NCBI GenBank assembly: GCA_948567375.1
Contig: OX419755.1
Coordinates: forward strand, 74,280,944 to 74,344,943
DNA length: 64,000 nt
Source of the DNA: Lunularia cruciata
Taxonomy: Eukaryota; Streptophyta; Marchantiopsida; Lunulariales; Lunulariaceae
Direction of reading: 5' to 3'
The translations under genes and the position numbers were made by a program. Positions 11,036 through 22,613 of this stretch are shown here, in pieces; position 1 is the stretch's first letter; every line of letters starts with the position of its first letter. The notes below the pieces were generated by a model. It did not search any database. It saw nothing but the letters and a program-made list of their open reading frames with translations, and had not been told where the DNA came from.

Positions 11036-11887
11036 TGTATAGACATTCCCTAAAGGTCCCACCAAATGGAAAACTCTCCTTTGGTTATCCAATAAGAAAA
11101 CTCCAAGTGTGAACCACACTTGCTCAAAGGCAAGTCTAGGTGGTAACTCTCCCAATCTAGTAGTTATTGCTTGCCATAAACCATGAGTTGTTGAGCGGAT
11201 CCCATACACCTCAACCATATTAGCTCTACTATCAACCACCTCTGCTCTAGTAGTAGGAACCAAATCATCCATACTCTCACAAAGTGTGGCAACCAACCAA
11301 GACATTAGAGCTAGGTCAACTCCCAATGTAAACATATCACTTGCTGAGAATAAAGGGAAGCGCATAATTAACTAAGCCACCCCCAACATTGTGCTAGACT
11401 CAATTTGTGTAGTAGTAGGTGGTTGACTACCATCTAGTCTACCGTGCACTCCATCACCACCTACCACATCTACACTTGGACATTTAGGAGCCATGGATTT
11501 CATTTATAGTGCCTCAAAGAGTGTGAAAGATTGGGGGAGTCTGACCTATCTACTAGCCTCTTCCCTTTATAAGTTCAACTCCATTGATGCTTCTTTAGGC
11601 TTTAGATCATATACTGCACTCCTAATCACTATGGTAGATACATCTACTTGTGCTACTTTGCACATAAAGCCCAAGATATCTTTATCACCAACATAAGAGG
11701 TGGAAGCCTCAACACCCAAATCTGATCTCCTTTGAGCTATGGCCATACTAGCTAATCTTTGCTCCAATTGCTCAATCCAAGTAGCCATGGTTGTATTAGA
11801 AGCAAGAGTAGTTACTTTGTCTCTATTAGGTGTGAATCCTCTACAACCTCTTCTTCCATGGCCTAGAGCTCTTTTACCACTTGCCAT
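11021..11887 (-). pseudogene. Gag-protease linker ORFs of C
   Basis: Two open minus-strand segments (11567-11887, 106 aa; 11021-11365, 114 aa) lie between the gag knuckle and the protease. Neither has a motif I recognise. Their position and strand suggest they are parts of the same gag-pro reading frame split by stops. The first begins MASGKRALGHGRRGCRGF, which is basic. Confidence 0.4.
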
Positions 11888-13666
11888 AGTAGCCCTACTA
11901 CTCCATAACTCTAGGTAAAGGTCAAAGCATTGGTCACTATTGTGACCAAATCTGTGTTAATGGCCATATTGTCTCAATGTTGGTTGTGGTGCACATCATG
12001 TTTGTTGCCCTGAGTGCACTCTCTCTTGTGGCAAGGTCCACCACAAGTCCAACAAACAACACCACCAACTCACTAGCTATTCCTAACATGAAAATGAAGG
12101 TAGACGTCTAGCTATTCTAGATCCTCCACTCGTTCCATAGGATCTAGGCTATCCATTATGTCCTCAAAAGCCAACATAGCATGGTGCACTCTATTGCACT
12201 CTAAAAGAAGTAAAAGTTGAAGATGCAGTCTCCCTACCAAATCCAAATATTACCACTCTCTCCTCCACCATGTTGAGCTCAATACACTCATCTAAACTAA
12301 AGACCATTGCCAAAGTAGGTGAAGTAGCCTATAACAATGTAGCATCATGTACTCTATATTGCAACTCTCTGTCCAAGATCCTATACTAAAATTGGAGTAG
12401 TTTGGCCTTAGTAACTCCCTAAGTGAAACTGATTAGTCATCTCATTCAAGTGTATACCTTGCATAGGCTCTTTCTAGCCTTCCATTAGAACTTTGACAAG
12501 CTCTTCCACTTGTCATTCTACACTACTTGGTAGTTTAGCCTCAAGCACTAGAAGAACTCCACCATGGGGTTAAACCATGGTACTACACCACCTCCACTTG
12601 TAGTAGCCCCATCTCCAACTAGTGCACCTCCATTAGATCCACCAATGCTACTAGAGCTAGAACTTATGGGTATTGTAGATCTATCTCTAGCAACCAAGCT
12701 TGAAGTGATGGAGTTATAGTTTGGAGACCAATATTGTCTTCATAGCTTGATCTCCTCCAAGTGAGCTCTCTTAAAATCATGATAGTCATCCATTGGTGGA
12801 CCCTCTAAGTGCTGAAACAACCTTTCCATGCCATGAAGGGTGTGAACAAAGTTGGGTTTTGTATTTATTGTAGATCACACCAATTATCAAACTCTTGGAT
12901 GAAGTCATCCAACTCAACGGTATTCATTGTACTAGAGAAGCACTTGGGGCTTTTGGAGGCCCCAAGCCCATAAATCTTGTCCATATCTCACAACAACGAC
13001 CTGCAAATACACCAAGTGCACTCTCAACTAAATCAGCTCGTATATCAAACTCCAGATCATAATCAATCTCATCACTCATTTGAACTTGAGATACAAATTG
13101 AAACCAAGTGCAACTTTGGGTAAACCCATTGTGTATTGCAGTGCTATATTATCTAGAATCCCCCAAGAACTCTATCATGAAAATGTAACTCAAACCGCAA
13201 TTGTAACCACCACAAGTACCCCACCAAGGATCACCACCAAGTGCCAACACCAATTGAATACCACCCACTAATGTAGCTCTAGTTACAACAACTACACTAT
13301 GAGAAAGGGTGACCTATAATTTGTCATCATAGCATGCGCTCTCATGATCTACAAGTCAACACTTCTTACCTCATCAAAGAAAAACACATGTAGTCTAACT
13401 AGTCAGCACTCCAACCTCACTATTGAGAGCCTACCAAGCATCAATGCTCTAAATTCAAGACACCTCACACAAACATGATGTATAAATAGGAAGCAAAGAA
13501 TAGAGGGGATCCAATCACAAGAAGTCTAAATGAAACCTTTTGTCTCATAAATCAACACCGGATTGACTCTACCATCATTTGGCATTTGACATAATAGGAG
13601 TGTCTACCTAATTCCTAAACTATCAAGATTACCAAGAATGGGATCAAATGCCTCTCCTAGCCAAAG

Positions 13667-13667
<1 letters not shown>

Positions 13668-13732
<65 letters not shown>
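13668..13732. repeat. (TA)n microsatellite
   Basis: About 65 bp of uninterrupted TA dinucleotides inside element C debris. Confidence 0.99.
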
Positions 13733-13734
<2 letters not shown>

Positions 13735-14699
13735 ATGGAATAATCACTAGGACAACAAGTGAAGGTGGACCCATTTGGTTAGGGTCCAAATATGTGAGGT
13801 CAAACCAAGATGCGCATAATCTAGAAAGGTGGGCATATTTTGCCAATCAATAACCAAAAACTCATCTAAACTAGCTAGACTCATTCCAGCAAGTTGACCC
13901 TTCTAGCCAACCATAAGTCTATACTTTAAATGCCAAACAAGGCCTTTCTTCTTGCCAATTTGAATCCTCTCCAAATCTGGCCAACTCAAGCACTAGGTAG
14001 GGCAATTTGAGCAAAATCCAACTCTAGGCAACCTCAACTACCTTAACGCATCTCTTCTATAGTTAGCTTACCACCAAATCCTTCACTAAATCTCAACTTG
14101 AGCCAAATTGGAATAATGAGGATCTCCAAATCTCTAGTTCAAGGAGATTGGTTCCCTATTCACCTTCAAGTTTTCATTTTGAATTCAATTCACACCAAAT
14201 CAACCTTGATTTCACTTCCAAGGCTCATTTTGAAAACTCATTGTCACTCATTGTCTCAAATTGGCTCCATTCTTAGAAATTTGTTTGGCACTTCTGCATA
14301 CGGTGTGCCACATTGCCAAATCTACATCAAATCACACACAGCTTCCGGATATAATCACTCTTAAGAAAATCTGAACTACATCTAAAGTACCAACAACCAG
14401 CCATGCTTGGAGATACCACCAACACCCTTAGTTTTTGCATTTAATTCCCCCTTAACTCTCATTTCTTTGATGTAGTCGGTTCTTTTTTCCACTCAAATCA
14501 CACTCAAATCAAGGATCTACTCAATCCTTCATTGATCTATCTGCCAGAAATTGAGCACTAATTATAGTCAAGCTACACTCACTCTACCTAAGAGACTCTA
14601 AGTGAGAATTACCAGCCTCTGTCCACCATAGCAAAGAACTTGAAGGCTCAACATCAAAGAAATGAGCTCTCTAGAGTTGCACTTTGAAGGTATACCCCT

Positions 14700-14704
14700 T
14701 TGCT
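14700..14704 (+). repeat. Target-site duplication of B2, left copy
   Basis: TTGCT immediately before the 5' LTR; the same five bases follow the 3' LTR at 21316-21320. A 5-bp duplication is usual for Ty3/gypsy integrases. Confidence 0.95.
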
Positions 14705-15450
14705 TGTAATACCAAGAGCTAGCCATATGATCTAGATGTGAAATTTGGTTTAGTAACATCTAGAATGATGTTATACATGATGATCAAAATAGATCAGATA
14801 GAAGTATCACCAAAAGAGTACTTCTACAAATAGGGCAAAAACCAAAATAGACTTGAGAACCTTAGAACCAATAGCTAGACATATGATTTAAAGGTGAGAA
14901 TTTGTTTGGTAACATCTGGAAGGATGTTACACATGATGGACTAAACATATCAGAAAGAGGTATCACCAAAAGGGGACTTCTACTAATAGAGTAGGAACCA
15001 AAATATGCCTTCAATCTTTGAAGGCAATTTTGGAGGCCTAAACGGATGAATTAGGCCTTGAAAATGTGCAAATTCCCCCCCCCCTGCCCCAACTAAGGAC
15101 AGGCTGGCCTTCCCTCCCCATGCTTTGTCTCGTCGAGAGCTTTCCAACAGTACCTTACTCATGTGATTCTGAGATTCCTACAAGAAGATTCCCTAAAAGA
15201 TTCCCTCTGGTCAAAGCTTGTTTGACCAACCAGATAGGACCTAGACAAGACATGTCACCCACCCAAGTAAGTAATCCAAGGGTGGAGCTTGCTGACATGT
15301 CACCTATCTGTGTCCCTAATCCTATGGTGGAGCTTCCTTGGAGGAGATCCTCTTTGTCTATATAATAAAGAGAAGGTGCTCCCTTGGGGCATCAAATGTT
15401 TGAGTATGCAATCTGTGTTTTCTCTCTTCTCTTGTCCTAGGAGTATTACA
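14705..15450 (+). repeat. 5' LTR of B2 (746 bp)
   Basis: Starts TGTAATACCAAG and ends GTATTACA. It contains two copies of a diverged ~156-bp unit in U3 (first from about 14707, second from about 14863), a C-rich tract near 15075, and a TATA-like CTATATAATAAAG at 15358-15370. Confidence 0.95.
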
Positions 15451-15451
15451 A

Positions 15452-15463
15452 TGGTATCAGAGC
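15452..15463 (+). other. Primer-binding site of B2
   Basis: TGGTATCAGAGC one base after the 5' LTR, complementary to the 3' end of initiator Met tRNA; it primes minus-strand DNA synthesis. Confidence 0.95.
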
Positions 15464-16055
15464 AAGTGTCTTAGTCCAAGAGAGTGGATCATACCTCTTG
15501 GAAGAGCACAAACTACTAAAATTGAGTAATTTGAGGTGGAGAATAGTAAATTGAGTTATTGTTAGACTTAGGAAGGACTTTAGAGAGCAGACGTGATGGA
15601 TGCATGGGAGGACAATTCCCTACACCTAGCTTTCCATTCCCAAATCCATTCCACATCAAGGCTATGTACATCCAATGTGAGCAAATGAGGGTATCGCTAG
15701 TTTATCACTTTGGCGCAAAATTCATAGATAGGGTGATGAACTCACCAAACTCAGTGATTCTACCTTTGGTGATATATGACAGAGAGTGAGACTTGACAAT
15801 CTACATTCTATTATGATAATATGGATGTGAATGTCCCAAATCCTCTCCCTTTCAACACTCAAGTAGAAATCCATTATGTAGTGAGACCAAAAGTGATGTT
15901 TAGAAATTTTGTGGTTAGGAATTTCGGCAAGGAGTATTATCAACAAGTGATAGCTTCTGAGCTCCCAATGGTAGTTTCAATAGTTCTTGCCTTCTAGAGT
16001 GATCATATTGACTCTATATTGAAGTAGACATTAGCAATTGAGTGTTGCATGAATC
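15464..16055 (+). other. Untranslated leader of B2 with a small ORF
   Basis: About 590 bp between primer-binding site and gag ATG. An open stretch at 15559-15789 ends at a TGA that is also present in B1 and B3, so it may be an upstream ORF or simply leader sequence. Open sequence from about 15821 (MDVNVPNPLPFNTQVEIHY) ends in stops before gag. No function is recognised. Confidence 0.5.
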
Positions 16056-17190
16056 ATGGATCCGCAATTACAAGAGTTGGTGCAAGGAATGCAAGGGATG
16101 TTGAATGAATTTTGAGAGATTAAGATGACCATGGAGACGTTACAAAGTCAAGTGCAAATCCTTAGGAACGATCAAGCCATGCAAGAAGAAGAGCCGTCTC
16201 AAAACCCAATACCTATGACAGAAGTACTTGGAGAGGCACTTGTGCTACAAACCCTATCAACAATGAAGCCACATTGCTACTCCGGATGAAGAAGACTTGC
16301 AACATCAAGCCTTACAAGGGGCAACATATGATGGGAGTAGTGGAAAATTGGATCTCGAGAATGAATCAATATTTCCAATTGTTCTCAATAGAGATCATGC
16401 AGCATGCTGCATGCTTGTTTGCATGTGGGTACTTGATCAATAAAGCCCACACATGGTATGATGTGTGAGAATGGTCCATATTGGCAGAGAGAAGGGAGGT
16501 CACGTGGACAACAATGCAAGAAGGATTGCTGAAGAATTTCCAATCGGTGGATTCTGTGCAAATGACTGAAACTTGACTATGGGGATTGAGACATAAGAAT
16601 AGCATACAAGAGTATGTGGAGGCATTTCTGGATCTACAAGTCGCAATAACTGACATGAGTCCAGTAGAATCTCTCGACAATTTCAAACAAGAGTTTAAGG
16701 AGCGGATTTGCCAAGACGTCATGGTGCAAAATCACCACACGGTATTTGAAGCCATTGCTTGTGCATAGAGAATAATAGGAGCATTGGGTGGAGGTGAAGG
16801 AGTAGTTCTACCTCAACATTATTGGGTAGAAATGCCACACATGGGTGGACCAGTACCGATGGAATTGGGCAACCTTTGATTCCAAGATTGAGGAGCACTA
16901 TCGCTTCAAGGGGAGCGGGGACGGGTAGAAGAATGAAGAGATGGAGTCCCACGAGGAGAAGGGACTCGAGGAGAACAACGCAGTTGTTACAATTGTGGCC
17001 GTATTGGGCACATATCTACCAACTGTCGCACTCGTTTCCCTAGAGGCCCTCGGCCTTTGTTCAGGCGATCTTTGAACAACATATAGAGGCACATTGATGA
17101 GGAGGTGGTGGAAATCACTTTGGAAAATGAAGATCGCCAGTATATGTATCTCACGGCCTTACTGGCTCAATAAGGAAGCAGAGAAGCAAG
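16056..17190 (+). pseudogene. gag: Gag of B2, interrupted
   Basis: The ATG at 16056 opens MDPQLQELVQGMQGMLNEF and meets TGA at 16113-16115. The rest continues through shifts: 16274-16468, 16586-16768, then the nucleocapsid end with CYNCGRIGHISTNC at 16984-17025 (C-x2-C-x4-H-x4-C). The early TGA is present at the same codon in B1 and B3. The protein would coat element RNA; this copy cannot make it without readthrough. Confidence 0.8.
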
Positions 17191-17248
17191 GGAAGGAAGA
17201 AGAATAATGCACAACGATCCCGAAAGGCAACCTCACCATTGATTTGTC

Positions 17249-17611
17249 ATGAATGGAATCCTAGAAGGTAATCAAGTGAGAGTATTAATAGATCCAGGAG
17301 CAACAGAGAATTTCTTGTCTCACTCTGTTGCAATAAGATTGGGAATGGATTTAGAGAGAGATGGAAGTGAAGAAGTAGAGTTACCAAATAGGCAAACAGA
17401 GAGGATTGAATCATTACCTAGACGGGTAACCCTCTTTGTAGGAGAATATCAGGAAGCAATTGAGTGGCGAGTGATACAATTAGCCCCTTATGATGCAATT
17501 TTAGGCATGCTATGGATAGAGCAGTACAACCCTATGGTGGATTGGAGGAAGAAATTAGTGAGAACCCACCAATGGTCAATCATTGGGGTTAAAGAAAAAT
17601 CACATAGGTAG
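17249..17611 (+). pseudogene. Aspartic protease of B2
   Basis: Retropepsin domain. The catalytic loop is VLIDPGATENFLS (D-P-G in place of the usual D-S-G), followed about 80 residues later by YDAILGMLWI, the usual ILG-x2-W strand. The frame ends at TAG 17609-17611, a single transition from CAG or TGG, and pol resumes after it. It would cleave the Gag-Pol precursor in particles. Confidence 0.82.
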
Positions 17612-17668
17612 AAACTACCTCTATATGTCGTAGGGACGGCAACTGTCTGTAAGACCAATAGATGTTTT

Positions 17669-19100
17669 ATGGGTCTAATAAGAGAAGTCCAGAGTGCACA
17701 ACTCGATGGAAAAATTCCTAAGAAATTGAAGAATGTGGTGGATGAGTTTCAAGATGTCTTTCTCGATGATCTACCCTCAGGATTACCACCAAAAAGGCAA
17801 GTAGATCACAAAATTGAGACACTTCCGTGGAAGATGCCTCCTTGTAAGGCCCCATATCGCCTATCACCTCATGAGTTGGAGGAGTGTAAGACTTAAATTG
17901 AGGAGATGCTGCAGAAAGGGTTCATCCAACCTAGCATATCACCATATGGGGCCCCTGTCTTGTTTGTGAAGAAGAAGGATGGTATAATGCGCATGTGCAT
18001 TGACTATTGGGGTCTCAATCAGCAAATAGTGAAGAACAAATACCCCTTACCTCGCATGGATGACCTGTTTGATCAACTCCATGGAGCGAGATACTTCACC
18101 AAACTGGACTTGCGGAGTGGTTACAATCAAATCCAAATGGCAAAGGAAGATGTGCACAAAACTGCCTTTTGAACCAAGTATGGCCACTTTGAGTATCTTG
18201 TGATGCCTTTTGGCCTCACCAATGCACCTGCCACTTTCATGAGCCTAATGAATGACATATTTCATCCATACTTGGATAAGTCTGTTATCATCTTCTTGGA
18301 TGATATCTTAGTATACAGTAGCATGATGACATAACACAAACAACATCTACAAGAGGTCCTCCAAATTCTAAGACAGAATCAGTTGTACACCAAAATCTCA
18401 AAGTGTGAGTTTGGCAAGTCCAAAAGAGGCTACTTGGGGCATAGAGTAAGTGCAAAGGGCATTCCAGTATTTACAGATAAAATAGAGGTCATTCAAAAAT
18501 GGAGTGCCCCAGAAGATCAGACTCAACTTAAGAGCTTCTTGGGGTTGATGGGATTCTATCGTAGATTTGTCAAGGATTTCTCCAAGGTTGCACAGCCTTT
18601 AACGGCACTACTTGGCAAGGGGAAGAAGTAGACATGGGGAACTGCACAAGAGTTGGCCTTTCAAGAATTGAAGGCCGCCTTGCTACATGCACCAATCTTG
18701 AAGTGGTATGACCCAAAACGTCAAATCAAGTTGGCTATAGATGCATCAGGTGTAGCAATAGGAGCAATCCTACAACAAGAGTATCATGACGGATGGCATC
18801 CAATTGCATATTACTCTCAAAATTTGTTACAAGCAGAGCGCAACTACCACACCACAGAACAAGAAGAGATGGCCATCATTCTAGCAACCAAGCATTGGAA
18901 GCACTACTTGGGCGAGAAGGCATTTGTAGTAGAGACAGACCGCAAACCTCTGGTCTACCTCAAGACGCAGAAGGATCTATCTCATCGCCAAATTTGGTGG
19001 GCAGAGTAGCGACAATGCTTCAACATGACGATCACCTATGTGGAAGGTAAGAAGCAACTTGCAGATGCATTCACCCGCATGCCAATGGCCAACAACTTGG
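17669..19100 (+). pseudogene. pol: Reverse transcriptase-RNase H of B2
   Basis: The RT core runs through [19 protein letters not shown] and [14 protein letters not shown], then [14 protein letters not shown] and the Asp-Asp box [10 protein letters not shown] near 18292-18320. RNase H begins with LAIDASGVAIGAILQQ and ends near 19.1 kb with the region containing YVEGKKQLADA. Stops break the frame at about 17894 (TAA), 18170 (TGA), 18333 (TAA), 18629 (TAG) and 19007 (TAG). The TGA near 18170 is shared with B3; several others are private and mostly fit C-to-T or G-to-A changes. Confidence 0.9.
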
Positions 19101-19199
19101 TGGCAGAGGTTAAGATTAACCCTGAATTCTGGCAAGAGATTCTGGCTGCTACAAAAACTGACCCATAGATTGTATAAGCACAATCATCCAAAGGTGTCA

Positions 19200-20170
19200 C
19201 CAGTACCCAAGGACTCACCTTTTGGGATGGCGGATTATGGATCCCAAATGTCCCAGAATTACGCACCACCATTCTAGCAGAATGTCATGATTCGGCCATC
19301 GCAGCTCATGTCGGAGTGGACAAGACCTTGGATGCAGTCGAGCGCCATTACTATTGGCCCAAGATGAGCAACGATGGACTATGTGCATAGCTGCCTACTT
19401 TTCCAACAGAACAAAGCTTCTTATCAAGCTCCTGCAGGGCTCCTACAACCTCTCCCCACTCCTACCCAACGTTGGGAACAAGTGAGTATGGATCTTGTTT
19501 GTGAATTACCCAAGACCACCTCAGGTTTGACTCCATTGTGGTCTTTGTGGACCGGCTCAGCAAAACAATTCATGTACGCCCTACCACCAAGGAGGTGACC
19601 GCTCCACAACTAGCTCAATTATACTTAGATGCAGTCTTTGCTCACCATGGCTTGTCTGGAGTACTCATCACCGATAGAGGCACCTAATTCACTAGCTTGT
19701 TTTGGCAAACACTCTTTGGTTTCTTCAAAACCAAGTTGGCCATGTCCACAGCTTACCACCCCCAAATAGATGGCCAAACAGAGCGGGCTAATCGCACGAT
19801 TGAAGACATGTTACGCGGCTTCACCTTAGAAGAGCAAGAGAGGTGGGACACCCTACTCCCGTTGGTGGAATTTGCTTACAACAATTCAGTGAATGCATCC
19901 GCCCATGTCACTCCATTCTTCCTCATGTATGGTGAGCATCCCTTCACACCTTCTAGCTTGATGAAGATCCGTCTAGTGGCTACCAAGGTCGATGCAGTCA
20001 ACACATTTGTTTCTAGAATCCAACAAGATGTGGAGAGCGCCAAGCACAGATTACAAATTGCGCAAAATCGACAAAAGCAATATGTTGATACACCGTTGGC
20101 ACATGGAGTTCAATGTTGGGGATCAAGTGTGGCTATCGACAACCAACCTCACCTTAGTTGGACCTCGTAA
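19200..20170 (+). pseudogene. pol: Integrase of B2
   Basis: The N-terminal His/Cys finger region lies near 19.27-19.42 kb, with HVGVDKTLDAV and the damaged CLLFQQNK pair. The catalytic core has Asp in VSMDLVCELPKTTS, Asp in ITDRGT (followed by a TAA) and Glu in DGQTERANRTIEDM. The piece at 19697-20170 is the longest open part. A frame change near 20.0-20.17 kb leads to the C-terminal region. The enzyme would insert the cDNA into chromosomes; several stops disable it here. Confidence 0.88.
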
Positions 20171-20560
20171 GCTCAGACCTCGTTTTATTGGGCCTTTCTT
20201 GATTCTTCGTTGCATCAGCGCTGTGGCCTATCACCTTGAGCTACCACCACACATGAAGATCCATCCAATGTTCCATGTCTCCCTACTATGCAGATATGCT
20301 CCCCAATCAGGCCAAGGTCATTCCACACCAGACATTCAACCTTGTCCGACACTCATTGATAGCACAGAGGAATATGAAGTGGAGCAGATTCTCCAGAAAC
20401 GCATGCGTGGTACTCGCCACCCACCGGTGGACTATCTAGTACAATGGAAAGGTTACCCCCTCTATGAAGCCACCTAGGAGCCCACTGCCAATTTGGCACA
20501 TGCACCTGTGTTGGTGCAAGCATTTGAGCAACAATTGCACAACGAGGACGTTGCGTCTTA
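20170..20560 (+). pseudogene. Integrase C-terminus with chromodomain of B2
   Basis: HPMFHVSLLCRYAP is the usual linker before the chromodomain. The chromodomain is EYEVEQILQKRMRGT, then VDYLVQWKGYPLYEAT, then a TAG where Trp is expected (TGG to TAG), then EP. This shows B is a chromovirus. The frame ends near 20560, just before the polypurine tract. Confidence 0.88.
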
Positions 20561-20574
20561 AAAGGAGGGAGGTC

Positions 20575-21315
20575 TATAATACCAAGAGCTAGCCATATGA
20601 TCAAGATGTGAAATTTGGTTTAGTAACATCTAGAATGATGTTATACATGACGGTTGAAATAGATCAGATAGAAGTATCACCAAAAGAGTACTTCTACAAA
20701 TAGGGCAAAAACCAAAATAGACTTGAGAACCTTAGAACCAATAGCTAGACATATGATTTAAAGGTGAGAATTGGTTTGGTAACATCTAGAAGGATGTTAC
20801 ACATGATGGACTAAACATATCAGAAAGAGGTATCACCAAAAGGGGACTTCTACTAATAGAGTAGGAACCGAAATATGCCTTCAATCTTTGAAGGCAATTT
20901 TGGAGGCCTAAACGGATGAATTAGGTCTTGAAAATGTGCAGATTCCCCCTACACCTTTGGATGAAAGGCTGGACTTCCCTCCCCATGCTTTGTCTCGTCG
21001 AGAGCTTTCCAACGGTACCTTACTCATGTGATTCTGAGATTCCTACAAGAAGATTCCCTAAAAGATTCCCTCTGGTCAAAGCTTGTTTGACCAACCAGAT
21101 AGGACCTAGACCAGACATGTCACCCACCCAAGTAAGTAATACAAGGGTGGAGCTTTCTGACATGTCACCTATCTGTGTCTCTAATCCTATGGTGGAGCTT
21201 CCTTGGAGGAGATCCTCTTTGTCTATATAATAAAGAGAAGGTGCTCCCTTGGGGCATCAAATGTTTGAGTATGCAATCTGTGTTTTCTCTCTTCTCTTGT
21301 CCTCGGAGTATTACA
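20575..21315 (+). repeat. 3' LTR of B2 (741 bp)
   Basis: Starts TATAATACC (mutated from TGTAATACC) directly after the polypurine tract and ends GTATTACA, followed by TTGCT. It keeps both U3 repeat units and the TATA-like element. The C-tract of the 5' LTR is shortened and followed by different bases here. Confidence 0.95.
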
Positions 21316-22130
21316 TTGCTTGACCTAAGTCTCCAACTCTAATGACACTATGATGGCACATCCAATGATGCAAATGGTACAAGTATAGTGAGTCACACCA
21401 CGTGATTAATAGTCCTAATATAAAATTGAATTGCCAACATGTAGCCCATGAGTAACTACAAACACTACCACTCTAGTGTCCAAGCAACATAGCTTTGGCA
21501 CTACAAATTTCATGACATTGAAGCCACAAATTAAAACCAAAATGAAGTATGCATAGTCATCTTCAAAGGTTGATCTTATCAAAATTGTATTTCATTTGGA
21601 AGAAAAATTAGAAGGAGATGAATCAAATTTTGTTGCTCTTACAAATGTACTAGTTGCTCCTACAAATCTTGGACTTAGAGGAGTATTTCATATTGAAGTG
21701 GTTCTAGGAATAATATACATTGATGCAAAATTGAAGAAAATTATAGAGCAAATAGCAAATATGAAGATCAATATGGTGCAATGTAGGAGAAAAAACCAAA
21801 ATGTTGGAAGACTTCTTAAAGTGTATGAAATTACACACCAAGGAAAAATGGAGCTCAAGAATAGCCTATATATAATTGATCCACTTGCTTTCAGTGTGGA
21901 AGCAATTCTCATTTGATAATGTTTTGCTCAAAAGCTCCAAATGGTTGAAGGAGAAAGAATTAGCCTAATAAAGGAAATGGAGGAATGCTTCAAAACTAAA
22001 ATTGAGTTGGTAGATGTGACAAATACTTAGTAGAAATGAGGTGCTCATACTTCAAGAAAGGTGAAACATTAATCCAAGAGAAGAAAAGAGCTAGATTTGT
22101 AGAAGATTTGGAGGCTCCACAATTGACCAA

Positions 22131-22613
22131 GTGGATTTTCTAGCAACATCAAGGCAAAAGAAGAAGCTTGGGATGAGTAACCTTTTCAGTTTAGCCATTC
22201 AATGTCAATACAATATGGTAGATAATACTAGGAATAGAGCTAATATCATATCAAGGCAATTAATTACCTTGCACTCATCATTGAGAAGGGAGCTAAGGGA
22301 AGAACTTGGCTCAAAGAAGAGAAAGAAGAAGAAAAGGAAGTCATCTATAGATATGGAGATGGTGGATGCTATAGCAAAAGATTCTTGCAGCAAAGCATCC
22401 AAGATTGAAGTAAGCTTGAGTGGATATACACTCACCAATGTGCTAATAGATGGTGATTTAAAAGTAAATGTAAATTTTCAATACTTGATGGTAGCATTGT
22501 TTGTAGTCAGCATTGTTAACAAACAAAAGGTTCTACTTCCAAGGATAATAGATGAGGTATTATTCTCAACCATATGTATACAAAATGCAAGTATCTATCA
22601 AAATGCAAAATGA
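22131..22613 (+). pseudogene. Gag end and protease region of A-prime
   Basis: Open 160-codon stretch. It begins in a segment matching the A1 gag end (KKLGMSNLF against KKLGMEDFL), continues through a lysine-rich linker (KKRKKKKRKSS) as in A1, and reaches the protease catalytic loop, now NVLIDGDLKVNV, in which the second Gly of the A1 loop is lost. The frame then breaks before the second protease motif. Confidence 0.7.

Larger units (their letters stand above)
9658..14699 (-). mobile_element. Old gypsy-like element debris C
   Basis: Minus-strand remains of a third LTR-element family. In sense order: a gag start near 13.0 kb with VELDDFIQEFDNWCD followed by a stop; a degraded Cys/His knuckle (CWTCGGPCHKREC) near 12.05 kb; open segments at 11567-11887 and 11021-11365 between gag and protease; an aspartic protease at 10649-11035. 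No RT motif was recognised between 9658 and 10600, and no LTR was identified. From about 13.1 to 14.7 kb only the (TA)n tract and unassigned sequence are seen. The outer limits are inferred from the neighbouring elements. Confidence 0.6.
14705..21315 (+). mobile_element. Complete chromovirus-type Ty3/gypsy element B2
   Basis: 6611 bp with 5' LTR 14705-15450, primer-binding site, gag, protease, RT, RNase H, integrase, chromodomain, polypurine tract (20560-20572) and 3' LTR 20575-21315, flanked by TTGCT on both sides. The two LTRs differ by scattered substitutions and a divergent patch after the C-tract, so the insertion is not recent. Every ORF is interrupted. The integrase C-terminus carries a chromodomain, which in chromoviruses directs integration to marked chromatin (family knowledge). 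Confidence 0.96.

Noticed and set aside
13638-13853. 71-codon ORF with a long Ile-Tyr repeat
   Set aside because: It is a read-through of the (TA)n microsatellite and has no protein-like part.
15066-15365. 99-codon ORF, with similar ones near 20928, 26740, 31985 and 37495
   Set aside because: Chance frame within B-family LTRs, not a gene.
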